Source: Paenibacillus sp. (GTDB lineage: Bacteria > Bacillota > Bacilli > Paenibacillales > Paenibacillaceae). Taken from it: DNA of 64,000 bases. How positions within the stretch are numbered: the first letter of the stretch is position 1; every line of letters starts with the position of its first letter. Location: the NCBI GenBank assembly GCA_023512345.1, contig JAILZT010000012.1:1-64000 (forward strand), given 5' to 3'. Made by a program: the position numbers and the translations under genes. The notes under the pieces are model-generated. The model did no database searches. It saw only the letters and a list, made by a program, of their open reading frames with translations, and had not been told where the DNA came from. Below, piece after piece: positions 1-6,194 of the stretch.

Positions 1-80
1 GGATTAGGTGTTCGGCAAGCCTCACAACTATAAGCAGCGACTCTAAGGGGCCAGGACGTCGTCAATACAAAACGTTATGT
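1..80 (+). repeat. attC-like cassette site A (left part outside window)
   Basis: This is the right-hand part of a structured site like the two complete ones at 478-682 and 1244-1424. It ends with CGTCGTCAATAC followed by the core-like GTTATGT at 74-80, as the others end with CGTCGTGAA(C/T)AC and GTTAGGC or GTTAGCT. In integron terms G74/T75 would be the recombination point and the left boundary of cassette 1. Bases 74-90 are the exact reverse complement of 478-494, the 17 bp that open the next site. That is the relation expected between the two ends of one cassette. The left half is outside the window. Confidence 0.55.
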
Positions 81-115
81 GAAGTATGTCTAAAACAAAT
101 TGAAAGGAAAAAAAT

Positions 116-445
116 ATGAAATCAAACAAATCAGAAATTGAAGAAGAGATATTAGAGAATTGCAATCAATTAGTTCTTGAACTAAGAGGAAATCAAGCTG
201 AAAATGGAAATGCATTGATAAATCTTGAGCGAATAAATCAACTGCACAATCAACTTAAACTATATCAAATGCAAATTAGAAACCTAGATACTGTTAATAA
301 AGAGATCGTTGGCTTACTTCTCTATACTTGTTCCCGTTTTTATGTACAGAGTCATTACTCAAATAATAGGGAAGAGTTATTAAAACATTTTAATCATTTA
401 AATTTCGCTTTACTAAATTTATACATGTCTTTAGAAACAACATAA
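116..445 (+). CDS. Small cassette-borne protein of unknown function (109 aa)
   Basis: I do not recognise this protein. It is 109 residues, AT-rich, strongly acidic at the N-terminus (a run of E/I residues), and rich in Asn, Gln and Leu, with predicted helices and no membrane segment or signal peptide. The start at 116 follows a GAAAGGA ribosome binding site. It is the only gene in cassette 1, which runs from the core at 74 to the site opening at 478. Its low GC contrasts with the GC-rich flanking sites, as in integron cassettes, where genes of mixed origin sit between structured sites. Small helical orphans of this kind are common in such arrays, but no function can be assigned. Confidence 0.6.
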   Translation: MKSNKSEIEEEILENCNQLVLELRGNQAENGNALINLERINQLHNQLKLYQMQIRNLDTVNKEIVGLLLYTCSRFYVQSHYSNNREELLKHFNHLNFALLNLYMSLETT

Positions 446-477
446 TAATAAACCAATCGGTTGAGTCTCAAAGAAGA

Positions 478-682
478 GACATACTTCACATAACACCATA
501 TTCACGCATCGGGCTTCGCCCTCGGTCCGGTACGAAGTTAGAAGTGGAGTCGGAGAGGCATCTCAGCAGCGGGGAAGCTTATTCAGCCGGACACATCCGC
601 ACCATCTAACCGTATCGCGGTCGCCCTTCGGGCTTAAGGTGGTGGGACGTCGTGAACACATTAACGTTAGGCGAAACTCACG
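478..682 (+). repeat. attC-like cassette site B
   Basis: This GC-rich, highly foldable element separates cassettes 1 and 2. It opens with a 17-bp sequence exactly complementary to 74-90, followed by ATTCACG near 500. It closes with CGTCGTGAACAC and the core GTTAGGC at 666-672, which fits the integron right-core consensus GTTRRRY. ATTCACG and CGTGAAC form the inner arms. A second conserved hairpin lies inside, with GCACCATCTAA pairing with TTAAGGTGGTG, plus a GGTCGC box shared with site C. At about 195 bp it is longer than described attC sites, which I recall as roughly 60-140 bp. It may be an unusual attC or a different element with a convergent layout. Confidence 0.55.
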
Positions 683-712
683 AAAAATCATATAAAAGAA
701 AAGAGAAAACAT

Positions 713-1198
713 ATGATTAAATTTATCTCATCAGTCTTATTTGTTAATGATATAGCAGTTTCACGGAAGTTTTATGAAGAATTTTTAGAACAAAAAATCG
801 AGGTTGACTATGGTGTGAATATTGGATATGTTGGCGGCTTTTCAATATGGAGGAAGGACGTAGCACAACAAAACATATTTGGATGTAACAAAGCTGAAGC
901 AGAGATAACCGGTAACGACGAACATCAAATTGAATTATACTTTGAAGTACAATACATAGACGAGATCTACAAAAAATTAAAAGATAATGGGATGAAATTT
1001 ATTCGAGATATATTTGAACAACCATGGGGACAAAGAGTATTTAGAGTATATGATCCAGATAAATACATAATTGAAATAGGCGAACCGATGAATGTGGTAA
1101 TTAAGAGATACTATGATAGTGGTATGATATTAGAAGAGGTAGCAAAGAGGTCTTCAACTCCTATAAACATAGTGACAAAAGTGATTAATAACAACTAA
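713..1198 (+). CDS. VOC superfamily (glyoxalase/bleomycin-resistance fold) protein
   Basis: The 161-residue protein opens with FISSVLFVNDIAVSRKFYEE and ends its domain with RVYDPDKYIIEIGEP. These are the paired beta-alpha-beta-beta-beta modules of the vicinal oxygen chelate fold. Members include glyoxalase I, fosfomycin thiol transferases and bleomycin-sequestering proteins, and many are single-module dimers. One VOC module covers residues 1-125. The last 35 residues form a helical tail (KRYYDSGMILEEVAKR...) resembling part of a helix-turn-helix, and such tails occur in some VOC proteins. The substrate cannot be read from sequence. It is the sole gene of cassette 2, and VOC genes are common integron cargo. 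The start at 713 has only a weak GAGAAAAC ribosome binding site. Confidence 0.8.
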   Translation: MIKFISSVLFVNDIAVSRKFYEEFLEQKIEVDYGVNIGYVGGFSIWRKDVAQQNIFGCNKAEAEITGNDEHQIELYFEVQYIDEIYKKLKDNGMKFIRDIFEQPWGQRVFRVYDPDKYIIEIGEPMNVVIKRYYDSGMILEEVAKRSSTPINIVTKVINNN

Positions 1199-1243
1199 TT
1201 TAACTGGATATTGAAGGGCATTGAGTGGCCTACTCAAGGAAGT

Positions 1244-1424
1244 CGTGAGCATTTGCTTAACACCGCATTCACGCTGCGGGTCGGCTACGCCGACCCTTGG
1301 TCGCCAGGAGTATTTTCGGAGGAGTGGATTCAGGCGACACACCTGCACCACCTAAGAGCGGTCGCGCCCGACCCGTTGGGCCTTAAGGTGGTGAGGCGTC
1401 GTGAATACAACTACGTTAGCTGAA
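1244..1424 (+). repeat. attC-like cassette site C
   Basis: This second complete site begins CGTGAGCATTTGCTTAAC (1244-1261), which is the complement of the left end of cassette 2 (666-682) apart from a small indel and mismatches. GCTTAAC matches the inverse core RYYYAAC. ATTCACG at about 1267 pairs with CGTGAAT near 1400. The site closes with GTTAGCT at 1415-1421. Inside are a hairpin around 1275-1296 (GGGTCGGCTACGCCGACCC) and the conserved pair GCACCACCTAA / TTAAGGTGGTG flanking GCGGTCGC. It has the same architecture and order of motifs as site B at about 60% length-aligned similarity, so this is a repeat family and not chance structure. Confidence 0.55.
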
Positions 1425-1460
1425 ATGTCCTTGATAGATTACTTTATTCTGGGGGTTAAG

Positions 1461-1857
1461 ATGGACACAAACGTTAATTGTAAATGCTGTAATTACCACA
1501 CAAATTTTCAGCATGTTTTATTTGAGTATGAATCAGTTGTCTGCGTCGCTGATGATAACAATATATTAATAGGGTCATGTTATATAATACCGAAAGCACA
1601 TAAAGAAACACCCATTTGATTTATCAGAAAGAGAATGGATAGACACAAAAAAACTGATTGATATAACCAAAAATTACTTAGACACAAAATATAAGCCAAA
1701 TGGTTACAATCTAGGTTGGAACATCGGAGAAGTAGGCGGTCAGTTTGTTTTTCATTCTCATTTACATATTGTACCTAGATATAAAGATGAACCGTTTGCC
1801 GGTAAGGGAATAAGGCATTGGCTAATGCAAGAAGAAAATAGACGCAGTAATGTTTAA
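1461..1857 (+). pseudogene. HIT-family hydrolase, frameshifted
   Basis: Two reading frames together encode one small histidine-triad protein. The first runs from ATG 1461 to a TGA at 1617-1619 and covers the Cys-rich start (CKCC) and the strand ending IIPKAHKETP. The second continues from about 1614 with PFDLSEREW and reaches FHSHLHIVPRYKDEPFAGKG, ending at 1857. HSHLHIV fits the HIT motif H-x-H-x-H-x, whose middle histidine is the nucleophile in nucleotide hydrolases and transferases. One extra base near 1611-1616 explains the break. It sits in the third cassette position (after core 1415-1421), but no closing attC-like site follows, so this end of the array looks decayed or truncated. A sequencing error in the short run is an alternative. 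Confidence 0.7.
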
Positions 1858-2006
1858 TACGTAACAATCTCTTTGTTTTTCCCTGCCTCTAGCTCAAACT
1901 TATTTTGAACCACTTCTCCCGAAATCTCGTTCACTTCCTCAATGGCATCCCAAAATTCATTTAGGGAATCAGCCAATAGAAGACTAAAGTTATAGGGTGA
2001 GTATAT
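1854..2006 (-). pseudogene. Possible C-terminal gene remnant
   Basis: On the minus strand an open frame of about 50 codons reads like a protein tail: YSPYNFSLLLADSLNEFWD, then IEEVNEISGEVVQNKFELE. It ends at 1854-1856, overlapping the HIT stop. The LLADSLNEFWD segment is reminiscent of the last helix of SMI1/KNR4-type immunity proteins. There is no start codon or ribosome binding site because a stop lies immediately upstream at 2007-2009. If real, it is the 3' stump of a gene lost when the cassette region was rearranged. The assignment is tentative. Confidence 0.25.
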
Positions 2007-2063
2007 CTAAAAAAAGATGAGGAGGAATCATTGAGGAATTCGGTCCATTGATAAAACAGACAA

Positions 2064-2092
2064 TTGACTTTAATCGAACGATCATTTATTAT
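2064..2092 (+). promoter_or_regulatory. Promoter of TetR gene with embedded operator 1
   Basis: TTGACT (2064-2069) and TATTAT (2087-2092) are separated by 17 bp, an almost ideal sigma-A promoter. The predicted start is about 2099, the A of the ATG. The spacer contains the palindromic operator AATCGAACGATCATTT (2072-2087), so repressor binding would block RNA polymerase. The same operator type recurs at 2743-2758 and 4022-4037. Confidence 0.65.
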
Positions 2093-2098
2093 AGGCGC

Positions 2099-2671
2099 AT
2101 GAGACATAAAGATGAAAATAAAAATGAAAGCATTTTTAATGCAGCGATCCAGTTGATAACTGAACATGGTTTATCGGAAACTTCGATGTCCAAGATCGCT
2201 AAAAAAGCCGGAGTATCTGCTTCAACGATTTACGTTTACTTTGAAAATAAAGAGGATATGCTGAACAAATTATATTTAAGTATCAAAAAGAAGATGAGTT
2301 TAGAAGTGTTCTATAATTACGATGATTCTATCTCGTACCAATCAGCTTTTGAACATGCATTGAGACAATATATAAACTTTGTTTTGACCCATAAAGATGA
2401 ATTTTTATTTATTGAGCAATTCTCAAACTCACCGCTCCTTCATAAGTTATCTCAAAAAGAAGGAATTGAATTGTTCGAGCCGATTTTTAGCCTATTTGAG
2501 AAGGGCAAGAGTCAAAATATTTTCAAAAATGTCGATACGAACCTGCTCCATATGTTCATGTTTTACCCAGCCATGGCATATGCAAAAGAATATTTTAGCG
2601 GACAAACAGGTTCAAAACAGGAAAACTTCAACGAAATCATTCAAATGAGCTGGGATGCTGTGAAAGCTTGA
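2099..2671 (+). CDS. TetR/AcrR-family transcriptional repressor
   Basis: The 190-residue protein has a typical N-terminal TetR helix-turn-helix: IFNAAIQLITEHGLSETSMS, then AKKAGVSASTIYVYFENKED (about residues 11-50). A helical ligand-binding and dimerisation domain follows. The start at 2099 was preferred over an upstream TTG at 2048 because the promoter elements lie between them. No Shine-Dalgarno precedes 2099 and the predicted transcript begins at the ATG, suggesting a leaderless mRNA. The operator overlapping its own promoter indicates autoregulation, and matching operators precede the next two genes. The regulator probably senses an electrophile or a small substrate of the oxidoreductase and ene-reductase it controls. 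The ligand cannot be predicted. Confidence 0.85.
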   Translation: MRHKDENKNESIFNAAIQLITEHGLSETSMSKIAKKAGVSASTIYVYFENKEDMLNKLYLSIKKKMSLEVFYNYDDSISYQSAFEHALRQYINFVLTHKDEFLFIEQFSNSPLLHKLSQKEGIELFEPIFSLFEKGKSQNIFKNVDTNLLHMFMFYPAMAYAKEYFSGQTGSKQENFNEIIQMSWDAVKA

Positions 2672-2742
2672 TAATGAGACTGTAAGAGGGTGTAATATTC
2701 CAGATAGTTGGATAAATAACACCACTCTCTATTTTTTATGAT

Positions 2743-2758
2743 AAACGAACGTTCGTTT
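2743..2758. promoter_or_regulatory. TetR operator 2 upstream of oxidoreductase
   Basis: AAACGAACGTTCGTTT is a perfect 16-bp palindrome. It aligns column by column with the site in the tetR promoter (AATCGAACGATCATTT) and with the site before the ene-reductase gene (AAACGAATGATCGATT). A CATAAT -10-like element follows immediately at 2758, so the operator sits between candidate -35 and -10 elements. The target gene starts at 2903, leaving a leader of about 135 nt with no other obvious element. Confidence 0.6.
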
Positions 2759-2902
2759 CATAATGCTGCTTATACTGGGATAAAAGCCTTACCCAAAGGA
2801 AATGATAATTTCGGAAAGATCTACCTATGTATTATTATGATATTACATGAACGTTATCGGTTATGTAGATCATTGGAAAATAGATGGAGGCGTTAAGTTA
2901 AA

Positions 2903-3898
2903 ATGAAACTTGGAATCGTCGGAGCAGGAAAGATCGTAACGGAAGTATTGAGCTTTATTCAGGAAATCCCTGCAATTTCTCTATCAGCAATTTTCGCCAG
3001 GCCTAACCGCGAGGAAGTACTATTGGATCTGCAGAACACATATGGGATTTCCCGTATTTATCTAGATTACAGTACAATGCTTCAGGATACAGAGGTAGAA
3101 ACAGTCTATATAGCATTGCCAAATCACCTGCATTATTCCTATGCCAAAGAAGCCTTACAAAACGGCAAGCATGTCATTTGTGAAAAGCCGTTCACATCCA
3201 ATAAACATGAATTTATGGAGCTAAAAGAATTGGCCCGGCAGAATAAGCTCATTTTACTGGAAGCCATTACGAACCAATACTTGAAGAATGTCGCGGCGAT
3301 GAAGGAGTATTTACCTAAGCTAGGTGCCATCAAGATAGTTGAATGCAATTATTCCCAATACTCGTCCCGGTATGACGCATTTCAAGCTGGTGAGACCCCA
3401 GCAGCATTTAATAAGGAGATGTCTGGCGGAGCTTTGATGGACATCAATATTTATAATATTCACTTGGTCGTTGGGTTTTTTGGAAGCCCCAAGAACGTGG
3501 AATATTGGGCGAACATCGAACGAGGGATAGATACGTCAGGGATGTTGCTGCTTGATTACGGTGATTTTAAATGTGTCTGTATTGGAGCAAAAGACAGCGA
3601 AGCACCTAGTTCAGTGAATATTCAAGGTAATGAAGGCTATATCCATATGGGAGGCCCAGCGAATAGTTGTGACTCTTTCGAGTACGTTCGTCTGAACGAA
3701 GAGTCCATTCGAGTGGATCAAAAAGATCATGCTCATCGAATGTATGACGAATTCGTTGAGTTTGAACGGATCATCAGTGAGCAAGATATGGAGAGGGCCG
3801 CAGATATGCTTGAACACAGCGAAAAGGTTATGAATGTGATTGAGCGAGCGAAGAAGTCTGCTAATCTTGTGTTTGGTTCTGATAAGCCATTTCTATAA
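2903..3898 (+). CDS. Gfo/Idh/MocA-family NAD(P)-dependent oxidoreductase
   Basis: The 331-residue protein begins MKLGIVGAGKIVTEVLSF, the GxGxxG-type Rossmann fingerprint, with VYIALPNHLHYSYAKEAL and HVICEKPFTSN (the conserved EKP motif) at about residues 72-103. The C-terminal half is the substrate-binding beta-sheet domain (MSGGALMDINIYNIHLV). The family reduces or oxidises sugars, inositols, trans-dihydrodiols or biliverdin with NAD(P)H, and the exact substrate is unclear. A ribosome binding site GGAGG precedes ATG 2903. It lies between TetR-type operators 2 and 3 and is probably repressed by the TetR protein at 2099. Induction together with an ene-reductase hints at detoxification of carbonyl or unsaturated compounds. 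Confidence 0.85.
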   Translation: MKLGIVGAGKIVTEVLSFIQEIPAISLSAIFARPNREEVLLDLQNTYGISRIYLDYSTMLQDTEVETVYIALPNHLHYSYAKEALQNGKHVICEKPFTSNKHEFMELKELARQNKLILLEAITNQYLKNVAAMKEYLPKLGAIKIVECNYSQYSSRYDAFQAGETPAAFNKEMSGGALMDINIYNIHLVVGFFGSPKNVEYWANIERGIDTSGMLLLDYGDFKCVCIGAKDSEAPSSVNIQGNEGYIHMGGPANSCDSFEYVRLNEESIRVDQKDHAHRMYDEFVEFERIISEQDMERAADMLEHSEKVMNVIERAKKSANLVFGSDKPFL

Positions 3899-3948
3899 AT
3901 ATAGGAATCATTGAGGATCTTTGGTCCATTGAAGCTTAATTTAGACTT

Positions 3949-4011
3949 TCAGAGGAAGCGCAATATTTTAAAAGAATGATTTAGAAACAACTTCCTCTGA
4001 TTTAGTTTTTT
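3949..4011 (+). terminator. Probable rho-independent terminator after oxidoreductase
   Basis: TCAGAGGAAG (3949-3958) is exactly complementary to CTTCCTCTGA (3991-4000), with a 32-nt loop, followed by TTTAGTTTTTT. The long loop makes it weaker than usual. The T-run merges into the -35 box TTGACA of the next promoter. Confidence 0.5.
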
Positions 4012-4039
4012 GACATTAGTTAAACGAATGATCGATTAT
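4010..4039 (+). promoter_or_regulatory. Promoter of ene-reductase gene with TetR operator 3
   Basis: TTGACA (4010-4015) and GATTAT (4034-4039) are 18 bp apart. The operator AAACGAATGATCGATT (4022-4037) overlaps the spacer and the -10 element, the same placement as in the tetR promoter. Confidence 0.6.
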
Positions 4040-4098
4040 GAGATAAAGACTAAAGATCAAATAATAAATCATACTTAAATTATGAAAGAGGTTGAACA

Positions 4099-5232
4099 AT
4101 GAACGCAAAATATAACAAACTACTAGAATCCTTTACACTCAAAAATGGAATCACCCTTAGAAATCGGGTTGTTATGTCCCCTATGACTACTTGGGCCAGT
4201 AATGACGATTACACGATTTCAGATGAAGAAGTGAAATATTATGAAAAAAGAGTAAACGGTGTAGGCCTGATCATCACGGGATGTACACATGTTCAACCCA
4301 ATGGAATAGGTTTTACGCATGAATTTGCAGCGTATGACGATACATTTATTCCGAGTTTACGGAAATTAGCGGATGCGGCGAAAAGTGGTGGAGCTCCTGC
4401 GATACTTCAAATTTTTCATGCAGGGAACAAAGCATTACCGGCTTTAACTCCAAATGGGGATGTGGTGAGTTCTAGCGCGGTAGAGACTGAGGCTACGATG
4501 TTTGCTCCTTCGATTTTACCGAGAGCCCTATCACACGATGAAATACTGGAAGTGATTCATGCGTTTGGCGAAACAACAAGACGCGCCATTGAAGCCGGTT
4601 TTGATGGCGTTGAAATTCATGGAGCGCATGGATTTTTAATGCAAAACTTCTTTTCTCCATTCTTCAACAGACGTGGGGATCAATGGGGAGGGTCTCAGGA
4701 AAATCGCTTACGGTTCCCGTTGGCAGTCATTCAGGAAATGAAAACTGTGATCGAAAAACATGCAACAAAACCGTTTATTTTGGGATACCGTATTTCTCCT
4801 GACGAACCAGAAGAAGGCGGCCTTAGAATGAAAGATACGTATGTATTGATTGATCGCCTAATTGATGAGGGCGTTGATTACGTGCATGCTTCATTAGCTA
4901 ATGTCCTTTCGTCAAAGCCAGTCGATAGTCAAGATGAAAAAACATATGTTGAATTGATTGCCCAACATGTAAATAGCAGAGTAACATTTCTGGCCGCTGG
5001 TTCTATGGTAACCCCAGATGATGTTGCAACAGTATTAGATAAAGGTGTGTCCCTGGCAGCAGTTGGACATGCGTTAATCATGAATCCAGACTGGGTAGAA
5101 AAGGTTCAGAATGGGAAAGAAGCTGAAATTGAGACAGCCATTAAGACTTCAAAAGTAAGCGAGCTTGAGCTTCCAGAAAAACTATGGAATGTAATTCAAG
5201 CTTCTGGCCCATGGTTTAAGATCGAAGAATAG
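4099..5232 (+). CDS. Old Yellow Enzyme-family NADH:flavin oxidoreductase
   Basis: The 377-residue protein is a full-length FMN-dependent TIM barrel of the OYE/2,4-dienoyl-CoA reductase N-domain family. Visible hallmarks are NRVVMSPMTTWAS near the N-terminus, GVEIHGAHGFLMQNFFSP (the active-site segment), NRRGDQWGGSQENRLRFPL, and the phosphate-binding C-terminal part (AAVGHALIMNPDWV). These enzymes reduce activated C=C bonds of enals, quinones or nitro compounds using NAD(P)H. There is no C-terminal Fe-S extension, so it is a short stand-alone ene-reductase. The ribosome binding site GAAAGAGG precedes ATG 4099. The TetR operator in its promoter implies derepression by a reactive compound. Confidence 0.88.
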   Translation: MNAKYNKLLESFTLKNGITLRNRVVMSPMTTWASNDDYTISDEEVKYYEKRVNGVGLIITGCTHVQPNGIGFTHEFAAYDDTFIPSLRKLADAAKSGGAPAILQIFHAGNKALPALTPNGDVVSSSAVETEATMFAPSILPRALSHDEILEVIHAFGETTRRAIEAGFDGVEIHGAHGFLMQNFFSPFFNRRGDQWGGSQENRLRFPLAVIQEMKTVIEKHATKPFILGYRISPDEPEEGGLRMKDTYVLIDRLIDEGVDYVHASLANVLSSKPVDSQDEKTYVELIAQHVNSRVTFLAAGSMVTPDDVATVLDKGVSLAAVGHALIMNPDWVEKVQNGKEAEIETAIKTSKVSELELPEKLWNVIQASGPWFKIEE

Positions 5233-5235
5233 ATG

Positions 5236-5835
5236 CTAGTTTGAAGCAGATACTTCAAAGCTCTCTGCTACAACGTAATGGGATGGACCGAACAATAGAA
5301 TTTGTTCCTGACCGGTATCGCTATATGTGCGGCCATACGCAAAGGTGGTTAATAGGATTGATTCAGACTCGAAGACCCGTGTATAGATGTCCACAATTTC
5401 TTGGGGACCATTGCAAAGATAAATTAGGTTTTCGGTAAAAGCTTCTAAATCAGGATAGAACTCAGCAGCTAAGTCTTTGGTGCCATAACTTTTCGCCAAC
5501 GATTGCAATTCAATGAATAATTTCCCGTATATTGTTCCGTTCTTATAGATGTGTTCGGGACCCATAATCATGAAGAGGGGCTTTTGGTATTTAAACAATA
5601 CCGGATGATCCTGGAAAAGTCCTAGATAAAAAAATGTGTTCTGCATATTGAAGCTGCTCTCCTGGACTCCTCTGCAAGTAATTAGCCATTGATGATATCT
5701 TTCTGTGGTTATCCCGCATACATCCTTATACAAAGATAAGGTGATATAAAAGTCATTTTCTGTTTGCTCGACTTTATCAATTTTGAAGAATCCGTCGTCA
5801 TACATGTGCATTGCTTGGTTCATCGCTTCAATCAA
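5236..5835 (-). CDS. Hypothetical protein (about 199 aa)
   Basis: I do not recognise this family. The protein is soluble, acidic and aromatic-rich (several F, Y and W residues), with no signal peptide or membrane helix. It has a strand-rich first half and a helical middle (IYGKLFIELQSLAKSYGTKDL). The start is uncertain: a TTG at 5835 has an AAAGGATG ribosome binding site at good distance, while the first ATG in frame is at 5823. It converges on the ene-reductase with only three bases between the stop codons and no terminator in that gap, so the two transcripts probably overlap. Confidence 0.6.
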   Translation of the reverse strand: MIEAMNQAMHMYDDGFFKIDKVEQTENDFYITLSLYKDVCGITTERYHQWLITCRGVQESSFNMQNTFFYLGLFQDHPVLFKYQKPLFMIMGPEHIYKNGTIYGKLFIELQSLAKSYGTKDLAAEFYPDLEAFTENLIYLCNGPQEIVDIYTRVFESESILLTTFAYGRTYSDTGQEQILLFGPSHYVVAESFEVSASN

Positions 5836-6026
5836 AATGGGTTCATCCTTTCTGGTGGATCTGCTGAAAGCAGTAAGGCATCTCTTGAGGTAAAAACAAA
5901 GGATTTACTAAATATCTTAGTAATGCAGATGACGAAACGATTATGTCACAAAATAAGAGTATTGAACACCAGAAATACGTTGGACGTTATGAGAAATCAA
6001 CGCTAAATTGGATGAGGCACTTGAAG
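5836..6026. other. Intergenic region with no confident gene
   Basis: This stretch holds no ORF with a credible start and ribosome binding site. Frames reading NADDETIMSQNKSIEHQKYV and VMQMTKRLCHKIRVLN look slightly protein-like and may be a decayed gene end feeding into the terminator at 6027-6056. No family could be assigned. Confidence 0.3.
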
Positions 6027-6056
6027 CACCAAGGTATAATCCTTGGTGTCTTTTTT
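6027..6056 (+). terminator. Rho-independent terminator
   Basis: CACCAAGG (6027-6034) and CCTTGGTG (6041-6048) form a perfect 8-bp stem with a 6-nt loop, followed by TCTTTTTT. It insulates the ABC importer operon from upstream transcription. Confidence 0.7.
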
Positions 6057-6115
6057 ATGCCTTCCATCCCTTCAAAAACCAATAGAAGTGGAATTTCTCC
6101 CAATGAGCGGTTACT

Positions 6116-6156
6116 TATGTAAGCGGTTTATTGGCTCTATAATTATGTATGCGGTT
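6116..6156 (+). promoter_or_regulatory. Direct-repeat operator and promoter of sugar ABC operon
   Basis: Two 13-bp direct repeats, TATGTAAGCGGTT (6116-6128) and TATGTATGCGGTT (6144-6156), lie 28 bp apart and flank a TATAAT -10 element at 6138-6143. TGTAAGCGGTTTA also resembles a catabolite-responsive cre site (TGWAARCG...). Spacing near three helical turns suggests a regulator bound on one DNA face. Its identity is not shown by this window. Confidence 0.5.
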
Positions 6157-6194
6157 ACATAAAACCGAGGAATAATATAAAGGGGAGGCAAAGT

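Noticed and set aside
1154..1423. Short ORFs on both strands across attC-like site C
   Set aside because: They follow from the palindromic GC-rich structure of the site and have no translation signals.
5764..6006. Small plus-strand ORF upstream of the sugar operon
   Set aside because: It starts inside the opposite-strand gene and has no credible ribosome binding site or conservation. It may only be part of a decayed gene.
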